The notes beneath the pieces were generated by a model. It was not told the DNA's origin and did not search any database. It worked only from the letters and a program-made list of their open reading frames with translations. From RUG11237 sp050874665 (GTDB lineage Bacteria; Bacillota; Clostridia; Lachnospirales; Lachnospiraceae), in assembly GCA_050874665.1 (NCBI GenBank), contig JBNMLC010000007.1, positions 1 through 64,000 of the forward strand: DNA of 64,000 nucleotides, read 5' to 3'. The first letter of the stretch is position 1. Each line of letters begins with the position of its first letter. This document shows, in pieces, positions 8,735-16,523 of the stretch. A program made the position numbers and the translations under genes.

Positions 8735-9286
8735 CTACTTTCTGCCCGCATCAAACCGAATCATGAACTCCAACAGTTGTTCATCCGAATAATCAACCTT
8801 CTGATTCACTATCCTGCATGCAATTCCATGCACCATAAAATAACGTATCAGCCATTCAGCTCTTGCTTCTTCCACGCTGGTGTTCAGAAATTTTGCAAAC
8901 GCTTCTATTACAGGCTGGAAGTCCAAGTCTACCCCAAGATCATCTATGGGGCATCTTTCCGAATAAGAGGATTCAAAAAGTAATTTAAATATATTAGGTT
9001 CTCTTCTGGCAAATGAAATATAATCTAACCCTACTTCCCTCATTGGATATTCACATTTTTTTCCTTTCGGGAATACAACCTGTTCTTTCATATATGCAAA
9101 CGCTTTATCAAAAACCGTCAGTTTCAGTTTTTCAATCGTTGCAAAATTATACATAACAGGCTGCGTAGAGCACTTCAAATAATTTGCTACACTTTTTGCA
9201 TTTACAGCTTCAATTCCATATTCTCTTGTGATCTCAAATGCAGCATTTATAATCATTTCTTTTGTTATTTTAACTTTTGGCGGCAT
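8735..9286 (-). CDS. TetR/AcrR-family regulator
   Basis: A 183-residue regulator. Residues 5-55 are the HTH: KITKEMIINAAFEITREYG then VNAKSVANYLKCSTQPVMYN, with the stabilising helix KLTVFDKAFAYM. The C-terminal part matches the TetR C-terminal (WHG-type) domain. It has an AGGAG ribosome site. Its promoter lies in a near-perfect AT palindrome, suggesting that it represses itself. No obvious target gene is fused to it; the aldo/keto reductase next door on the same strand is a possible partner. Confidence 0.85.
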   Translation of the reverse strand: MPPKVKITKEMIINAAFEITREYGIEAVNAKSVANYLKCSTQPVMYNFATIEKLKLTVFDKAFAYMKEQVVFPKGKKCEYPMREVGLDYISFARREPNIFKLLFESSYSERCPIDDLGVDLDFQPVIEAFAKFLNTSVEEARAEWLIRYFMVHGIACRIVNQKVDYSDEQLLEFMIRFDAGRK

Positions 9287-9311
9287 ACATATTCTCCTTT
9301 ATATAATATAT

Positions 9312-9340
9312 ATTATATAATCTCTGTTACATAATGTCAA
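9312..9340 (-). promoter_or_regulatory. Promoter and likely operator of the TetR gene
   Basis: On the minus strand TTGACA (9335-9340) and TATAAT (9312-9317) are separated by 17 nt, a consensus sigma-A promoter. The -10 lies inside an AT-rich palindrome running from about 9300 to 9320, a plausible TetR autoregulatory site. Confidence 0.7.
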
Positions 9341-9427
9341 TTATATTTTTGTGCAAACCATATCAACACACAATTTTATCCCCGCACAATGAAAAGTATT
9401 TTTCGCATTCTATTTATAGCTTTTACT

Positions 9428-10432
9428 TTATTTTTTCTCGTCCAACAGCATAACTCCCTCTGCCGGATTGTGAGCAATTGCACCAACGATTCTGTGGGGA
9501 ATGTATGGCTCTTCCAAATATGCAATATCTTCTGATGTCAATTTTACCTCCAATGCTTTCGCTGCATCTTCTAGATGTGAAGCTTTTGTAGAGCCAATAA
9601 TTGGAGAACTGACCCCTTTCGCCCAATGCCATGCCAACGCAATCTGCTGCATCTTTACACCATATCGCAACGCCAATTCATGTACCCGACCAACAATCTG
9701 CATATCCTGCTGTTTTGTCTCATCATACTTTCCTTTAGCAACTCGATCTGTTCTGCTGCGTAGTGTATCCGTATTCCATTGCGGATGTGTAAGGTGTCCT
9801 GCTGCTAATGGACTATAGGGAATCAGTGACACACCCATCTGCTTACAAATTGGAATAAGTTCCCTTTCATCCTCACGATATAAAAGATTGTAATGATTCT
9901 CCATCGCCTGAAACTGTGCAAACCCATGCTCTTTAGCAACAAGTTGCATATTTTGAAACTGGTATCCATACATGGCAGAGGCACCCAGTGCCCGTACTTT
10001 CCCTGCTTTCACCAAATCATTTAATGCCTCCATTGTTTCTTCCATAGGTGTATCGTAATCAAAGCGATGAATTATATATAAATCAAGATAATCTGTCCCC
10101 AGACGCTTAAGAGTACCATCTATTTCTCTATGAATTGCCTCAGCAGACAACCTGCCGGGATTAAAATAAACCTTAGAAGCTATGACCACCTTGTTACGTG
10201 ATATATTCTTTTTTAAAGCTTTCCCTAAATATTCTTCACTTGTTCCTGCTGAGTAACCATTTGCTGTATCAAAAAAGTTAATTCCTAATGAAAGTGCACA
10301 TCTAATCACTTCCTCCGTCTCTGTCTCATCTAACGTCCAATCATGCATGGTTCCTGCTTTTCCAAAACTCATGCACCCAACACATAGCTTAGAAACCTGA
10401 ATATCTGTATTGCCTAATACTGTATACTCCAT
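9428..10432 (-). CDS. Aldo/keto reductase
   Basis: A 334-residue protein of the aldo/keto reductase superfamily (NADPH-dependent carbonyl reductase fold). Visible hallmarks are INFFDTANGYSAGTSEEYLG with the catalytic Asp and Tyr, the Lys region NKVVIASKVYF, the YIIHRFD strand, and the C-terminal cofactor motif SPIIGSTKASHLEDAAKAL. It resembles the YajO/Tas-like branch. AGGAGG precedes the start. It lies downstream of the MerR-controlled dehydrogenase operon but is separated from it by a terminator. Substrate unknown. Confidence 0.9.
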   Translation of the reverse strand: MEYTVLGNTDIQVSKLCVGCMSFGKAGTMHDWTLDETETEEVIRCALSLGINFFDTANGYSAGTSEEYLGKALKKNISRNKVVIASKVYFNPGRLSAEAIHREIDGTLKRLGTDYLDLYIIHRFDYDTPMEETMEALNDLVKAGKVRALGASAMYGYQFQNMQLVAKEHGFAQFQAMENHYNLLYREDERELIPICKQMGVSLIPYSPLAAGHLTHPQWNTDTLRSRTDRVAKGKYDETKQQDMQIVGRVHELALRYGVKMQQIALAWHWAKGVSSPIIGSTKASHLEDAAKALEVKLTSEDIAYLEEPYIPHRIVGAIAHNPAEGVMLLDEKK

Positions 10433-10459
10433 TTTATAATACCTCCTATATCATTTGTT

Positions 10460-10609
10460 TTAACGTTCTAACAATCTTCTTACTGTCGTAAATGTCAAAT
10501 CATAAACGGAGCTGTAAATATAATTGACCCCCGTTTTTTCCATTGCTTCTTGCTGCTGCGAAATCCACAGGTCATACTCTTCTTTCAACAGTGCAAGAAA
10601 TCCATGCAT
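10460..10609 (-). pseudogene. Small ORF, probable C-terminal remnant
   Basis: A 49-residue frame from MHGFLALLKEEYDLWISQQQ to TVRRLLER. Protein-like codons continue a few residues upstream (KVILKIQ) to a TGA, and no ribosome site precedes the ATG, so it looks like the tail of a lost gene. It ends 28 nt before the aldo/keto reductase start. Family not recognised. Confidence 0.4.
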
Positions 10610-10698
10610 CTGTATTTTTAAGATTACTTTTCATGCCTACGTGTCTGGAGTTTTAATCATAAACCGACAAATGTGCTCCCAGCTTGCCGACACACTAC

Positions 10699-10736
10699 AA
10701 AAGGGGCACCAGAACTATTCCCCGGTATCCCCTTTT
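10699..10736 (-). terminator. Terminator of the MerR/SDR/ADH operon
   Basis: AAAAGGGG-ACC pairs with GGT-CCCCTTTT around a 14-nt loop region, just after the iron-alcohol dehydrogenase stop. The symmetric A and T arms make it effective on either strand. Confidence 0.7.
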
Positions 10737-10754
10737 ATTGCTCTCAAATTGATA

Positions 10755-11924
10755 CTATCTGCACATCTTAAAAATATTCACTACATCTTGCTGATTCAAA
10801 GGCTTGAATGCATAAGCCAATCCACCAAGTACAACTGCCTTTTCAGCCATTACTTCAAAATTACTATCATCAATTCCAATCTCCGTAAAGGTACTCTTTA
10901 ATCCCAATGTCTGATACAAAAATTCTTTGACAAGCTCGATGCTCTTCTTTGCAACTTCCATAGGCTCCATTGAAGCAGGCAATCCAAATACATTACAGCC
11001 AAACTGGTAGTACTTTGATACTGTGGTCTCATCTAAACAATATTCCATCCAGCGTGGTGTCAGAATTGCAAGTCCCAGTCCATGAGTAATATCGTAAATT
11101 GCTGAAAGTTCATGCTCCATTGGATGGCAACTCCATGCCTGCTGCTTACCTCCATCCACAAATCCATTGATTGCCCAGGAAGATGTCCACATCAGATTTG
11201 CCCTTGCCTCATAATCATCCGGCTTTTTTATCGCAACTGGTGCATATTTAATAATCGTTTTCATGAGTCCTTCCATTACGGTATCCAACATATAAAGATC
11301 TGCATTCATATTAAAATAAACTTCTATGATATGACTTAACATATCCGCTGCACCACAGGCGGTCTGATAAGCATTTACACTGTAAGTAAGTGTCGGATCC
11401 AGAAACGAAACCTTTGGCTGCATCACCGGGAAAAGTAGTCCTATCTTATCCTTTGTATCGGGATTGCTGATAACTCCACCACAATCCATCTCTGAACCGG
11501 TTGCTGCAAGCGTTAAAATGTCCAAAATTGGAAGGCATTTTGTGACATCAGTTTTGCGTTCTAAGATATCCCACGCATCTCCATCATAGTAGGCCGCTGC
11601 ACCAATATACTTGGTACAATCAATGACAGAGCCGCCACCAACTGCCAGAAGCACATCAATTCCTTCTTTCTTGCAGATATCTGCTCCTTCCCTTACAGAA
11701 GATACTCTAGGGTTTGGTTCAATTCCTGATAGTTCAAAAAGTTCCAGTCCTGCATTTTTAATCTCCGTAACGACTTTATCATACAGACCTGATTTTTTAA
11801 TCGAACCGCCACCATATGTCAACAATACTTTCTTTCCATATTTACTTAATTCTTCACCCAGATGTCCTAACTGGTTTTCTCCAAAATATACTTTCGTTGG
11901 AATGTCATATATAAAATTATTCAT
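10755..11924 (-). CDS. Iron-containing alcohol dehydrogenase (butanol dehydrogenase type)
   Basis: A 389-residue group III alcohol dehydrogenase, NAD(P)H-dependent, interconverting aldehydes and alcohols. The N-terminus FIYDIPTKVYFGENQL and the nucleotide-binding VLLAVGGGSVIDCTKYIG are typical of BdhA/YqhD-like enzymes. Iron ligands are expected in CGAADMLSHIIE and in the helix SCHPMEHELSAIYDITHGLG, both present. Start chosen at MNNFIYDIP because AAGGAAC is correctly spaced. It follows an SDR gene and a MerR regulator in one transcription unit, pointing to aldehyde or redox stress handling. Confidence 0.9.
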   Translation of the reverse strand: MNNFIYDIPTKVYFGENQLGHLGEELSKYGKKVLLTYGGGSIKKSGLYDKVVTEIKNAGLELFELSGIEPNPRVSSVREGADICKKEGIDVLLAVGGGSVIDCTKYIGAAAYYDGDAWDILERKTDVTKCLPILDILTLAATGSEMDCGGVISNPDTKDKIGLLFPVMQPKVSFLDPTLTYSVNAYQTACGAADMLSHIIEVYFNMNADLYMLDTVMEGLMKTIIKYAPVAIKKPDDYEARANLMWTSSWAINGFVDGGKQQAWSCHPMEHELSAIYDITHGLGLAILTPRWMEYCLDETTVSKYYQFGCNVFGLPASMEPMEVAKKSIELVKEFLYQTLGLKSTFTEIGIDDSNFEVMAEKAVVLGGLAYAFKPLNQQDVVNIFKMCR

Positions 11925-11983
11925 TTTCCGTTCCTTTCCCATGATACATATTCTGTTTTCACGCTTTTCTATTTTTCTGGCCT

Positions 11984-12814
11984 TTATGAGCCATAATAAT
12001 AGGAAGATGTAGCACCGCCATCAACCAGAATCGTAGAACCAGTGATAAATGCTCCTTTATCACCCATCAAAAGTTCTGCTACATTTGCTACTTCGTCTGC
12101 CGTTCCAGGTCGACCTGCCGGACACTTTTTGAACATATTCTTATAGAAATCTCCTCGTGGTCCATTAAACTCATCCTTAGCAAGTGGCGTTACAATAATT
12201 CCCGGTGCAATAGCATTTAATCTTGCACCGCGTTTTCCCCATTCTACTGATTGAGCCATCACACGTTTCTCGTTACAACGCTTTGCCATCTGATATGCAT
12301 GAAGCGTATCTTTGATATTTTCTGGCTGCAGGATTCTTAAGTCTAATAATTTTTCTGTTGGGGTGGTAGCTAATGCTGCATCCTCTTGTGCTGTAAGCTG
12401 CGGCATTCTAAAACCCGACTGACTGGAAATTGTCACGCCAACACCGCCCTCTGCAATCACCTTGCCTACTTCTTCTAATAAAACTGCCGTCCCATATAAA
12501 TCTACTTTTAAAATTGCTTCCATCGGAGCCTGACTAGGAGATACGCCTGCCCCATTAACAAGCATTTTTATTTCTCCATATTCCTGTGCTTTTGCAATCA
12601 GTTTTTTTATGGATTCTCTGGAAGATAGATCCATTTCTACAGGTTCTACATCAAATCCTGCCGTGTTCATAATTTCTGCGATTGCCTTTGCATTTTGAAT
12701 ATTTTTATCTCCCATCACAATTTTCTTTCCATAACCCATCCTTCTTGCAATCGCCATAGAAATCTGTCCGGCTCCGGTTACTATCATTACATCTTTTTTA
12801 CTCATTTTTTCCAT
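11984..12814 (-). CDS. Short-chain dehydrogenase/reductase (SDR)
   Basis: A 276-residue Rossmann-fold oxidoreductase. The cofactor loop is VTGAGQISMAIARRMG (a shortened TGxxxGIG motif), the acidic pocket GDKNIQNA suggests NAD preference, NGAG lies in beta-4, and the catalytic set is Ser in SSQSGF and Tyr/Lys in YQMAKR. The C-terminus has AGRPGTADEVANVAELLMGD and ITGSTILVDGG as in classical SDRs. An insertion around TAQEDAALATTPTEKLLDLR enlarges the substrate lid. Start at MEKMSKKD after AAGGAGA. It lies 2 nt downstream of the MerR stop. Confidence 0.9.
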   Translation of the reverse strand: MEKMSKKDVMIVTGAGQISMAIARRMGYGKKIVMGDKNIQNAKAIAEIMNTAGFDVEPVEMDLSSRESIKKLIAKAQEYGEIKMLVNGAGVSPSQAPMEAILKVDLYGTAVLLEEVGKVIAEGGVGVTISSQSGFRMPQLTAQEDAALATTPTEKLLDLRILQPENIKDTLHAYQMAKRCNEKRVMAQSVEWGKRGARLNAIAPGIIVTPLAKDEFNGPRGDFYKNMFKKCPAGRPGTADEVANVAELLMGDKGAFITGSTILVDGGATSSYYYGS

Positions 12815-12816
12815 TG

Positions 12817-13200
12817 TCAATCTCCTTTCGGCCAGGTAAGCTTTCCAGTTTTCATTGCCTCTTCATATCTGGATATTTTATAGGAAAGCCTTCCCATAGT
12901 TTCCTCTATCTGCTCCTTCTGTTTTCTAAGAACTTCCATCTGTTCCTTCAGAAGTTCGAGCCTTGCAGGTATTGTAGCATCCCCTTTCTGAAAAAGCCTC
13001 TGGTATTCAATCAAGCTTTCAATAGGCAGCCCCGCATTCCTCATACAGACAGCAAGCTCCACCCATTTCATATCCTCTTCCTGATAATCACGGATTCCCC
13101 CTGCTGTTCTTGTAACTGGCGGGATTACCTTTGCTCGCTCGTAATACCGGAGCGTATCTTGCGAAATTTCATATTTTTCTGATACTTCTTTAATCGTCAT
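12817..13200 (-). CDS. MerR-family regulator
   Basis: A 127-residue regulator with the N-terminal winged HTH typical of the family: TIKEVSEKYEISQDTLRYYE, then RAKVIPPVTRTAGGIRDYQE, followed by a dimerisation coiled coil (residues about 80-115). It has no cysteine metal motif or effector domain, so it belongs to the small-ligand or redox type, related to AdhR-like regulators of alcohol dehydrogenase genes. It is first in an operon with the SDR and iron-ADH, consistent with aldehyde-responsive control. Confidence 0.88.
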   Translation of the reverse strand: MTIKEVSEKYEISQDTLRYYERAKVIPPVTRTAGGIRDYQEEDMKWVELAVCMRNAGLPIESLIEYQRLFQKGDATIPARLELLKEQMEVLRKQKEQIEETMGRLSYKISRYEEAMKTGKLTWPKGD

Positions 13201-13260
13201 ACTGTCGCCTCACAAATGTTAAGAATAATTTCTTCATGATCTCTACCTCCTGTTGCAGTA

Positions 13261-13291
13261 ATCATATCACTTGGAGTTAACTCTAAGTCAA
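13261..13291 (-). promoter_or_regulatory. MerR-type promoter with 19-bp spacer
   Basis: On the minus strand TTGACT (13286-13291) and TATGAT (13261-13266) are 19 nt apart rather than 17, and the spacer holds the dyad CTTAGAGTTAACTCCAAG. Long spacers with an internal dyad are the hallmark of promoters that MerR-family proteins untwist to activate. It stands 60 nt upstream of the merR start and would drive merR, the SDR and the alcohol dehydrogenase. Confidence 0.85.
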
Positions 13292-13561
13292 GAGTTTTTT
13301 TATTTTTATTTGTAAAATGAAATAGTAAATTCTTGATTCACCATTTAAATTCGTGTTTGACGATTTTAGTCTTATAAAAACAATATTTTGTTCAGATTAA
13401 GAATTCACTTTGAAATTGAACGGGAATATAACAGTTCCTTATTGCTTTATTTATGCGCTGAACTCGTCAGAAGAAGTACAGATTCTAATTAAAACAACAA
13501 AACGCCTGTTGATAATAACTACTTCTAAAGAACGACAACCTGGATTTTTTCAAAATTATAC
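13292..13561. other. AT-rich gene-free stretch
   Basis: No open frame of note. It holds one copy of the 13-mer AGATTAAGAATTC (13394-13406) that recurs at 14288-14300 on the other side of the vanZ gene, and otherwise scattered AT-rich sequence that may be decayed. Confidence 0.5.
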
Positions 13562-14230
13562 TTAATTAAAAAAGCCTAAAATAAAAGTCATAACTATAAT
13601 TACGATAGGCATATACCGCATATAATGCGGTTCCTTGAAATCACTTATTGAATGGGATTTAGTTATTACCAGCTTGTGTGTAAACCTAAAACAAAAATAG
13701 CCTATAAGTGTTCCGACAGTATTTGTAATAAGGTCGTCTATATCCGTTGCTCTATACAAGGTAAATAACTGAACAATTTCAATCGAAAGTGATAATCCAC
13801 AACCAATTAAAAGTGTATTTTTCACGCATTGATAACTCTTACTTATAAGGGGACATAAAAAACCCAATGGAACAAAGAGAAAAATATTCAAAATAAAACT
13901 CAAACTAACCCCATCACTAAACGGAATCAGATTTATATTAGGATTGAAGAACACTTTTCCTAACCCTGACAACCTTATATATTCATGAAGAGTAGGAATA
14001 CCTACAATTCTTGTAAGCATTACACATAAGTAGTAATAAAATACCAATAATAAAATCGATATTCTGATTTTAGGTAATGTCCTATTCTTCTTGAAAATTA
14101 TAATCAGAATTACACAAATTACGATTATCCCAATTAAAAAAATAGGATCAACAAAAAGCAAGTCTTTAATAGCGTCAAACAGACCCAGTTGAATACCTAC
14201 GCCTGATTGGTTATTTGAAACTGAATTCAT
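13562..14230 (-). CDS. VanZ-family membrane protein
   Basis: A 222-residue membrane protein with about five helices. The VanZ pattern is visible: LMYRTVGIPTLHEY-like region (here CVMLTRIVGIPTLHEYIRLS), then NPNINLIPFSDG, NIFLFVPLGFLCPLIS, SLSIEIVQLFTLYRATDIDD and LITNTVGTLIGY. VanZ in Enterococcus confers low-level teicoplanin resistance, but chromosomal homologues in clostridia are of unknown role. Start placed at MNSVSNNQ after a GGGGG stretch; an upstream ATG at 14275 is possible. It is flanked by a 13-bp direct repeat. Confidence 0.85.
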   Translation of the reverse strand: MNSVSNNQSGVGIQLGLFDAIKDLLFVDPIFLIGIIVICVILIIIFKKNRTLPKIRISILLLVFYYYLCVMLTRIVGIPTLHEYIRLSGLGKVFFNPNINLIPFSDGVSLSFILNIFLFVPLGFLCPLISKSYQCVKNTLLIGCGLSLSIEIVQLFTLYRATDIDDLITNTVGTLIGYFCFRFTHKLVITKSHSISDFKEPHYMRYMPIVIIVMTFILGFFN

Positions 14231-14392
14231 TCGGATAGCCCCCTTTTTTAACTTCATAATATTTTCTATAACCAATCTAACACATAAAGATTAAGAATTC
14301 GCTGCTATAAATCTTAATAATTTTTATTTATAACACACTTTCAGATTTCAGAAAGAAGAATTTTAAGTCGGGGACTCGGTGTCCCGTCCTCA

Positions 14393-14628
14393 TTATGTTC
14401 TATTTTGCCCTTTTAGTAAAGGTAGTCCTAATACAATCAAAATCAATTCATAAAAAATAAACAGCTTACCAGTAGCACGGTTATAACCCTTTATATCATT
14501 CACCGAGAGGGGCTTTGTGTTTGCCAAAAACCAAGCGCCTTCTTTGAAAAGAAAGCGCTTATTCCAATACCAATGATAATAACACCAACGATTGCCCATA
14601 CCATGAATCCTATAACATTTCCATTCAT
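14393..14628 (-). pseudogene. DUF3784-like membrane protein, frameshifted and truncated
   Basis: From ATG at 14628 the frame reads GFMVWAIVGVIIIGIGISAF then FSKKALGFWQ; restoring one G near 14522 gives GFWANTKP and continues SVNDIKGYNRATGKLFIFYE to GLPLLKGQN. DUF3784 proteins have exactly this layout (an N-terminal helix, KK-x-x-GFW, then YN+A-GKL). The C-terminal helix or two are missing because the frame ends at 14393. So there is one single-base deletion plus a 3' truncation. Confidence 0.7.
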
Positions 14629-14950
14629 ATTATGTCCGCCCGATAAATTCCGATTGAGATTTCACCTGTTTTAAAACATATAATAACTGTTATATTTTTT
14701 ATCAAATTCTCTGTAAGCCATTAAAAACTCTGAATTTATCGCAGGTGAGCTTTCCCTTATTGTTTCCCTTGTGTTATATCGTCCCGTCAGTGTTTACGAC
14801 CTCTGCTCTGTGCCGACCGAAGCGGCAGCGGAGACCAAGAAAATTATATAATACAGTATAACACAAAATAAAAGTGACATGGTGAACTGATTGAAATGCT
14901 TCTGATTTTTGTAACTGATAGTTGATTGAATGATAAGGAGATTCGATACG
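14629..14950. other. Gene-free stretch
   Basis: No gene found. A GC-richer patch around 14780-14840 (GTGCCGACCGAAGCGGCAGC) differs in base composition from its surroundings and may be a scrap of a mobile element, but I cannot tie it to a known family. Confidence 0.4.
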
Positions 14951-15070
14951 ATGAGAACGATATTTGCAGAATACAAGCTTCAACGAAACAGCATTGATGT
15001 ATACGCAAAACTGTATCTTGATGGTACAATGCAGATGTGGGTGGATGCAGAAGATTCTTTGGAAATATAA
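14951..15070 (+). CDS. Small hypothetical ORF, 39 residues
   Basis: Begins MRTIFAEYKLQRNSIDVYAK and ends WVDAEDSLEI. It has an AAGGAG ribosome site 10 nt upstream and is followed after 4 nt by a perfect 13-bp hairpin, which together suggest a genuine short transcript. Family not recognised. It is the only plus-strand gene in the first 28 kb. Confidence 0.45.
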   Translation: MRTIFAEYKLQRNSIDVYAKLYLDGTMQMWVDAEDSLEI

Positions 15071-15074
15071 CAGT

Positions 15075-15110
15075 AGAGAGACCATAACAATCAATGATTA
15101 TGGTCTCTCT
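15075..15110 (+). terminator. Hairpin after the 39-residue ORF
   Basis: AGAGAGACCATAA pairs perfectly with TTATGGTCTCTCT around a 10-nt loop. No T-run follows, so termination would be weak; it may instead be an RNA-stabilising or bidirectional element. Confidence 0.5.
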
Positions 15111-15167
15111 CTCATCATATCTGGTATAAAAATATATATTCTCTATGTATAATGAAATATATAATTG

Positions 15168-15623
15168 TTAAGAAAGCTCATATTGCATGAAGTTACCATT
15201 ATGTACAAATCCAAAATCTGTATACAATTTAACCCCCATATCAGACGCTGTAATCTGTATCACTCCACACCCATATTCCCTAGCATCATTTACAACACGA
15301 GATAAAAGTTCCTTTGCAATACCTTTTCTTCTATATTTTGGTTCGGTAAACATACTGGACAACAATCCCATCTTTCCACTTGGACATCCAAAATAGGGCG
15401 GCTTCTCCACAAATGACATCCCGCTTGTCCCAATAATATTTTCTCCATCAAAGGCAAGCCAGGATACAAATGTTCCATCTGCCATATGACGTGCATAATA
15501 GTCCTTCAATGCAGGAACCAGATCAATCTCTTCTTTAGCCCCTTCTTCTCTAAGCTGATTTATCCTCATGTTGATAAAAGTATTCAGTTCTTTTTCTGTA
15601 AGCATTTTATATTCAATATTCAT
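15168..15623 (-). CDS. GNAT-family N-acetyltransferase
   Basis: About 151 residues. The acetyl-CoA loop is TEPKYRRKGIAKELLSRVV, with a GTSGMSF strand before it and the C-terminal strand GVKLYTDFGFVHNGNFMQYE. The start at MNIEYKM gives the best distance from GGGAG; an ATG two codons earlier is also possible. The N-terminal segment FINMRINQLREEGAKEEID is seen in clostridial GNATs of unknown substrate. It stands alone among decayed genes. Confidence 0.85.
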   Translation of the reverse strand: MNIEYKMLTEKELNTFINMRINQLREEGAKEEIDLVPALKDYYARHMADGTFVSWLAFDGENIIGTSGMSFVEKPPYFGCPSGKMGLLSSMFTEPKYRRKGIAKELLSRVVNDAREYGCGVIQITASDMGVKLYTDFGFVHNGNFMQYELS

Positions 15624-15673
15624 TGACATAATCTCCCTTTTATGTACTAACTTCTATAATGCAACTATGTTTA

Positions 15674-16017
15674 TTAAGGCTTTTTTCTTAAAACACTTTC
15701 AACATAATCTCGGTATCCCTGCTCCAAAATACTAAAAGCACAACTGTTATCAGTTAATTTCTGTTTTCTATTTGTTGTAACCATTTCGTATATTTTATTT
15801 GCTTTTTTCTGAATCCGCTCAGCATTGTCCATACAAAACTGATATTCCTTATTCAGTAACAGTCGGTATTTTTCATCTTCTACATCTTTAATAATCAGTC
15901 TTTCAATACATTCCTCTGGCACAGGAATCATATAATTGAATCGTAAAGAGCCCTTGATTTCTTTTTCATACCTCTACAGATACTGATTGTATTCCTCTTT
16001 ATACGATAAAAATCCAT
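15674..16017 (-). pseudogene. Type III toxin (ToxN/AbiQ-like), decayed
   Basis: The C-terminal part matches ToxN/AbiQ endoribonucleases: GSLRFNYMIPVPEECIERLI, EYQFCMDNAERIQKKANKIY and CAFSILEQGYRDYV. The start is also recognisable: ATG at 16017 after GGAGG gives MDFYRIK, then after a one-base shift EEYNQYL, an in-frame TAG where glutamine is expected, and RYEKEIK. The toxin middle (about 60 residues, including the PYVGILLEI and PLTSPK regions) is deleted between these parts. ToxN cuts RNA and is neutralised by a repeat RNA encoded just upstream; that RNA and a terminator are still present here. Confidence 0.72.
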
Positions 16018-16043
16018 ATTTTATCCTCCATAGTATAGCAAAA

Positions 16044-16070
16044 CAGGGAGATAATCATCTTATCTCCCTG
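16044..16070 (-). terminator. Terminator between antitoxin repeats and toxin remnant
   Basis: A perfect 11-bp stem (CAGGGAGATAA/TTATCTCCCTG, loop 5 nt) followed on the minus strand by TTTTG. An intrinsic terminator between antitoxin RNA and toxin gene is the standard layout of type III systems, limiting toxin expression. Confidence 0.85.
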
Positions 16071-16080
16071 AAATTAACGA

Positions 16081-16187
16081 TTCGCATTTTAAGCTGCGAA
16101 GCACTTAAATTAAAGGTTCACATTCAAAGTAGTGAAGCACTTAAATTAAAGGTTTGCACTCAAAGTAGCAACGCACTTAAATCAAGC
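16081..16187 (-). ncRNA. Type III antitoxin (ToxI/AntiQ-like) tandem repeat RNA
   Basis: Three head-to-tail units of 36, 36 and about 34 nt share GCACTTAAATTAAAGG and AAAGTAG cores (16081-16116, 16117-16152, 16153-16187). Nearly three repeats of about 36 nt, directly upstream of a terminator and a ToxN-like gene on the same strand, is the architecture of ToxI and AntiQ RNAs, which the toxin processes into inhibitory units. A possible promoter is TATGAT near 16208-16215 with a poor -35. The units differ at several positions, so drift has begun. Confidence 0.75.
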
Positions 16188-16276
16188 AAGTATTCTTGCT
16201 CACCTATATCATATGCAATTATCAAGAAAAAAGCAATAAAAATATCTCAATTTACATTTACAAATGTAACTGTTAC

Positions 16277-16495
16277 TTACAATTTCCTTATCGGATGTCT
16301 GATAACAGTTTTACATTTTTCGGGCGTGACCTTTCTTGGGTCTGATAAATAGATTTCGTGATGGTGTCGTTCATCGGTGAAATCATTCACATATCCATTT
16401 TCTCTCAGATATTTATCCATTATTGCTACTGTTTCAGGCTCATTATCAAATGCTCCAATATGCATAATCTGTACACATAAACCTTCATTAACGAT
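16277..16495 (-). pseudogene. GyrI-like domain, C-terminal fragment
   Basis: The open frame reads VNEGLCVQIMHIGAFDNEPE, then TVAIMDKYLRENGYVNDFTD and HHEIYLSDPRKVTPEK, ending HPIRKL. This is the last third of a GyrI-like small-molecule-binding protein (EGLCVQ-x-MH-x-G through HHEIYLSDPRK). A TAA at 16496-16498 and absence of matching sequence upstream show that the N-terminal two thirds are gone. Confidence 0.7.
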
Positions 16496-16523
16496 TTATT
16501 GTAAGAGGGAATAACGTACTTTC

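Noticed and set aside
14774..15094. Minus-strand 106-codon ORF
   Set aside because: Its composition is not protein-like, it lacks a ribosome site and it lies opposite the better supported 39-residue plus-strand ORF.
16081..16187. CRISPR array
   Set aside because: The 36-nt units are directly adjacent with no spacers and no cas genes are near; the terminator and ToxN-like gene point to a type III antitoxin.
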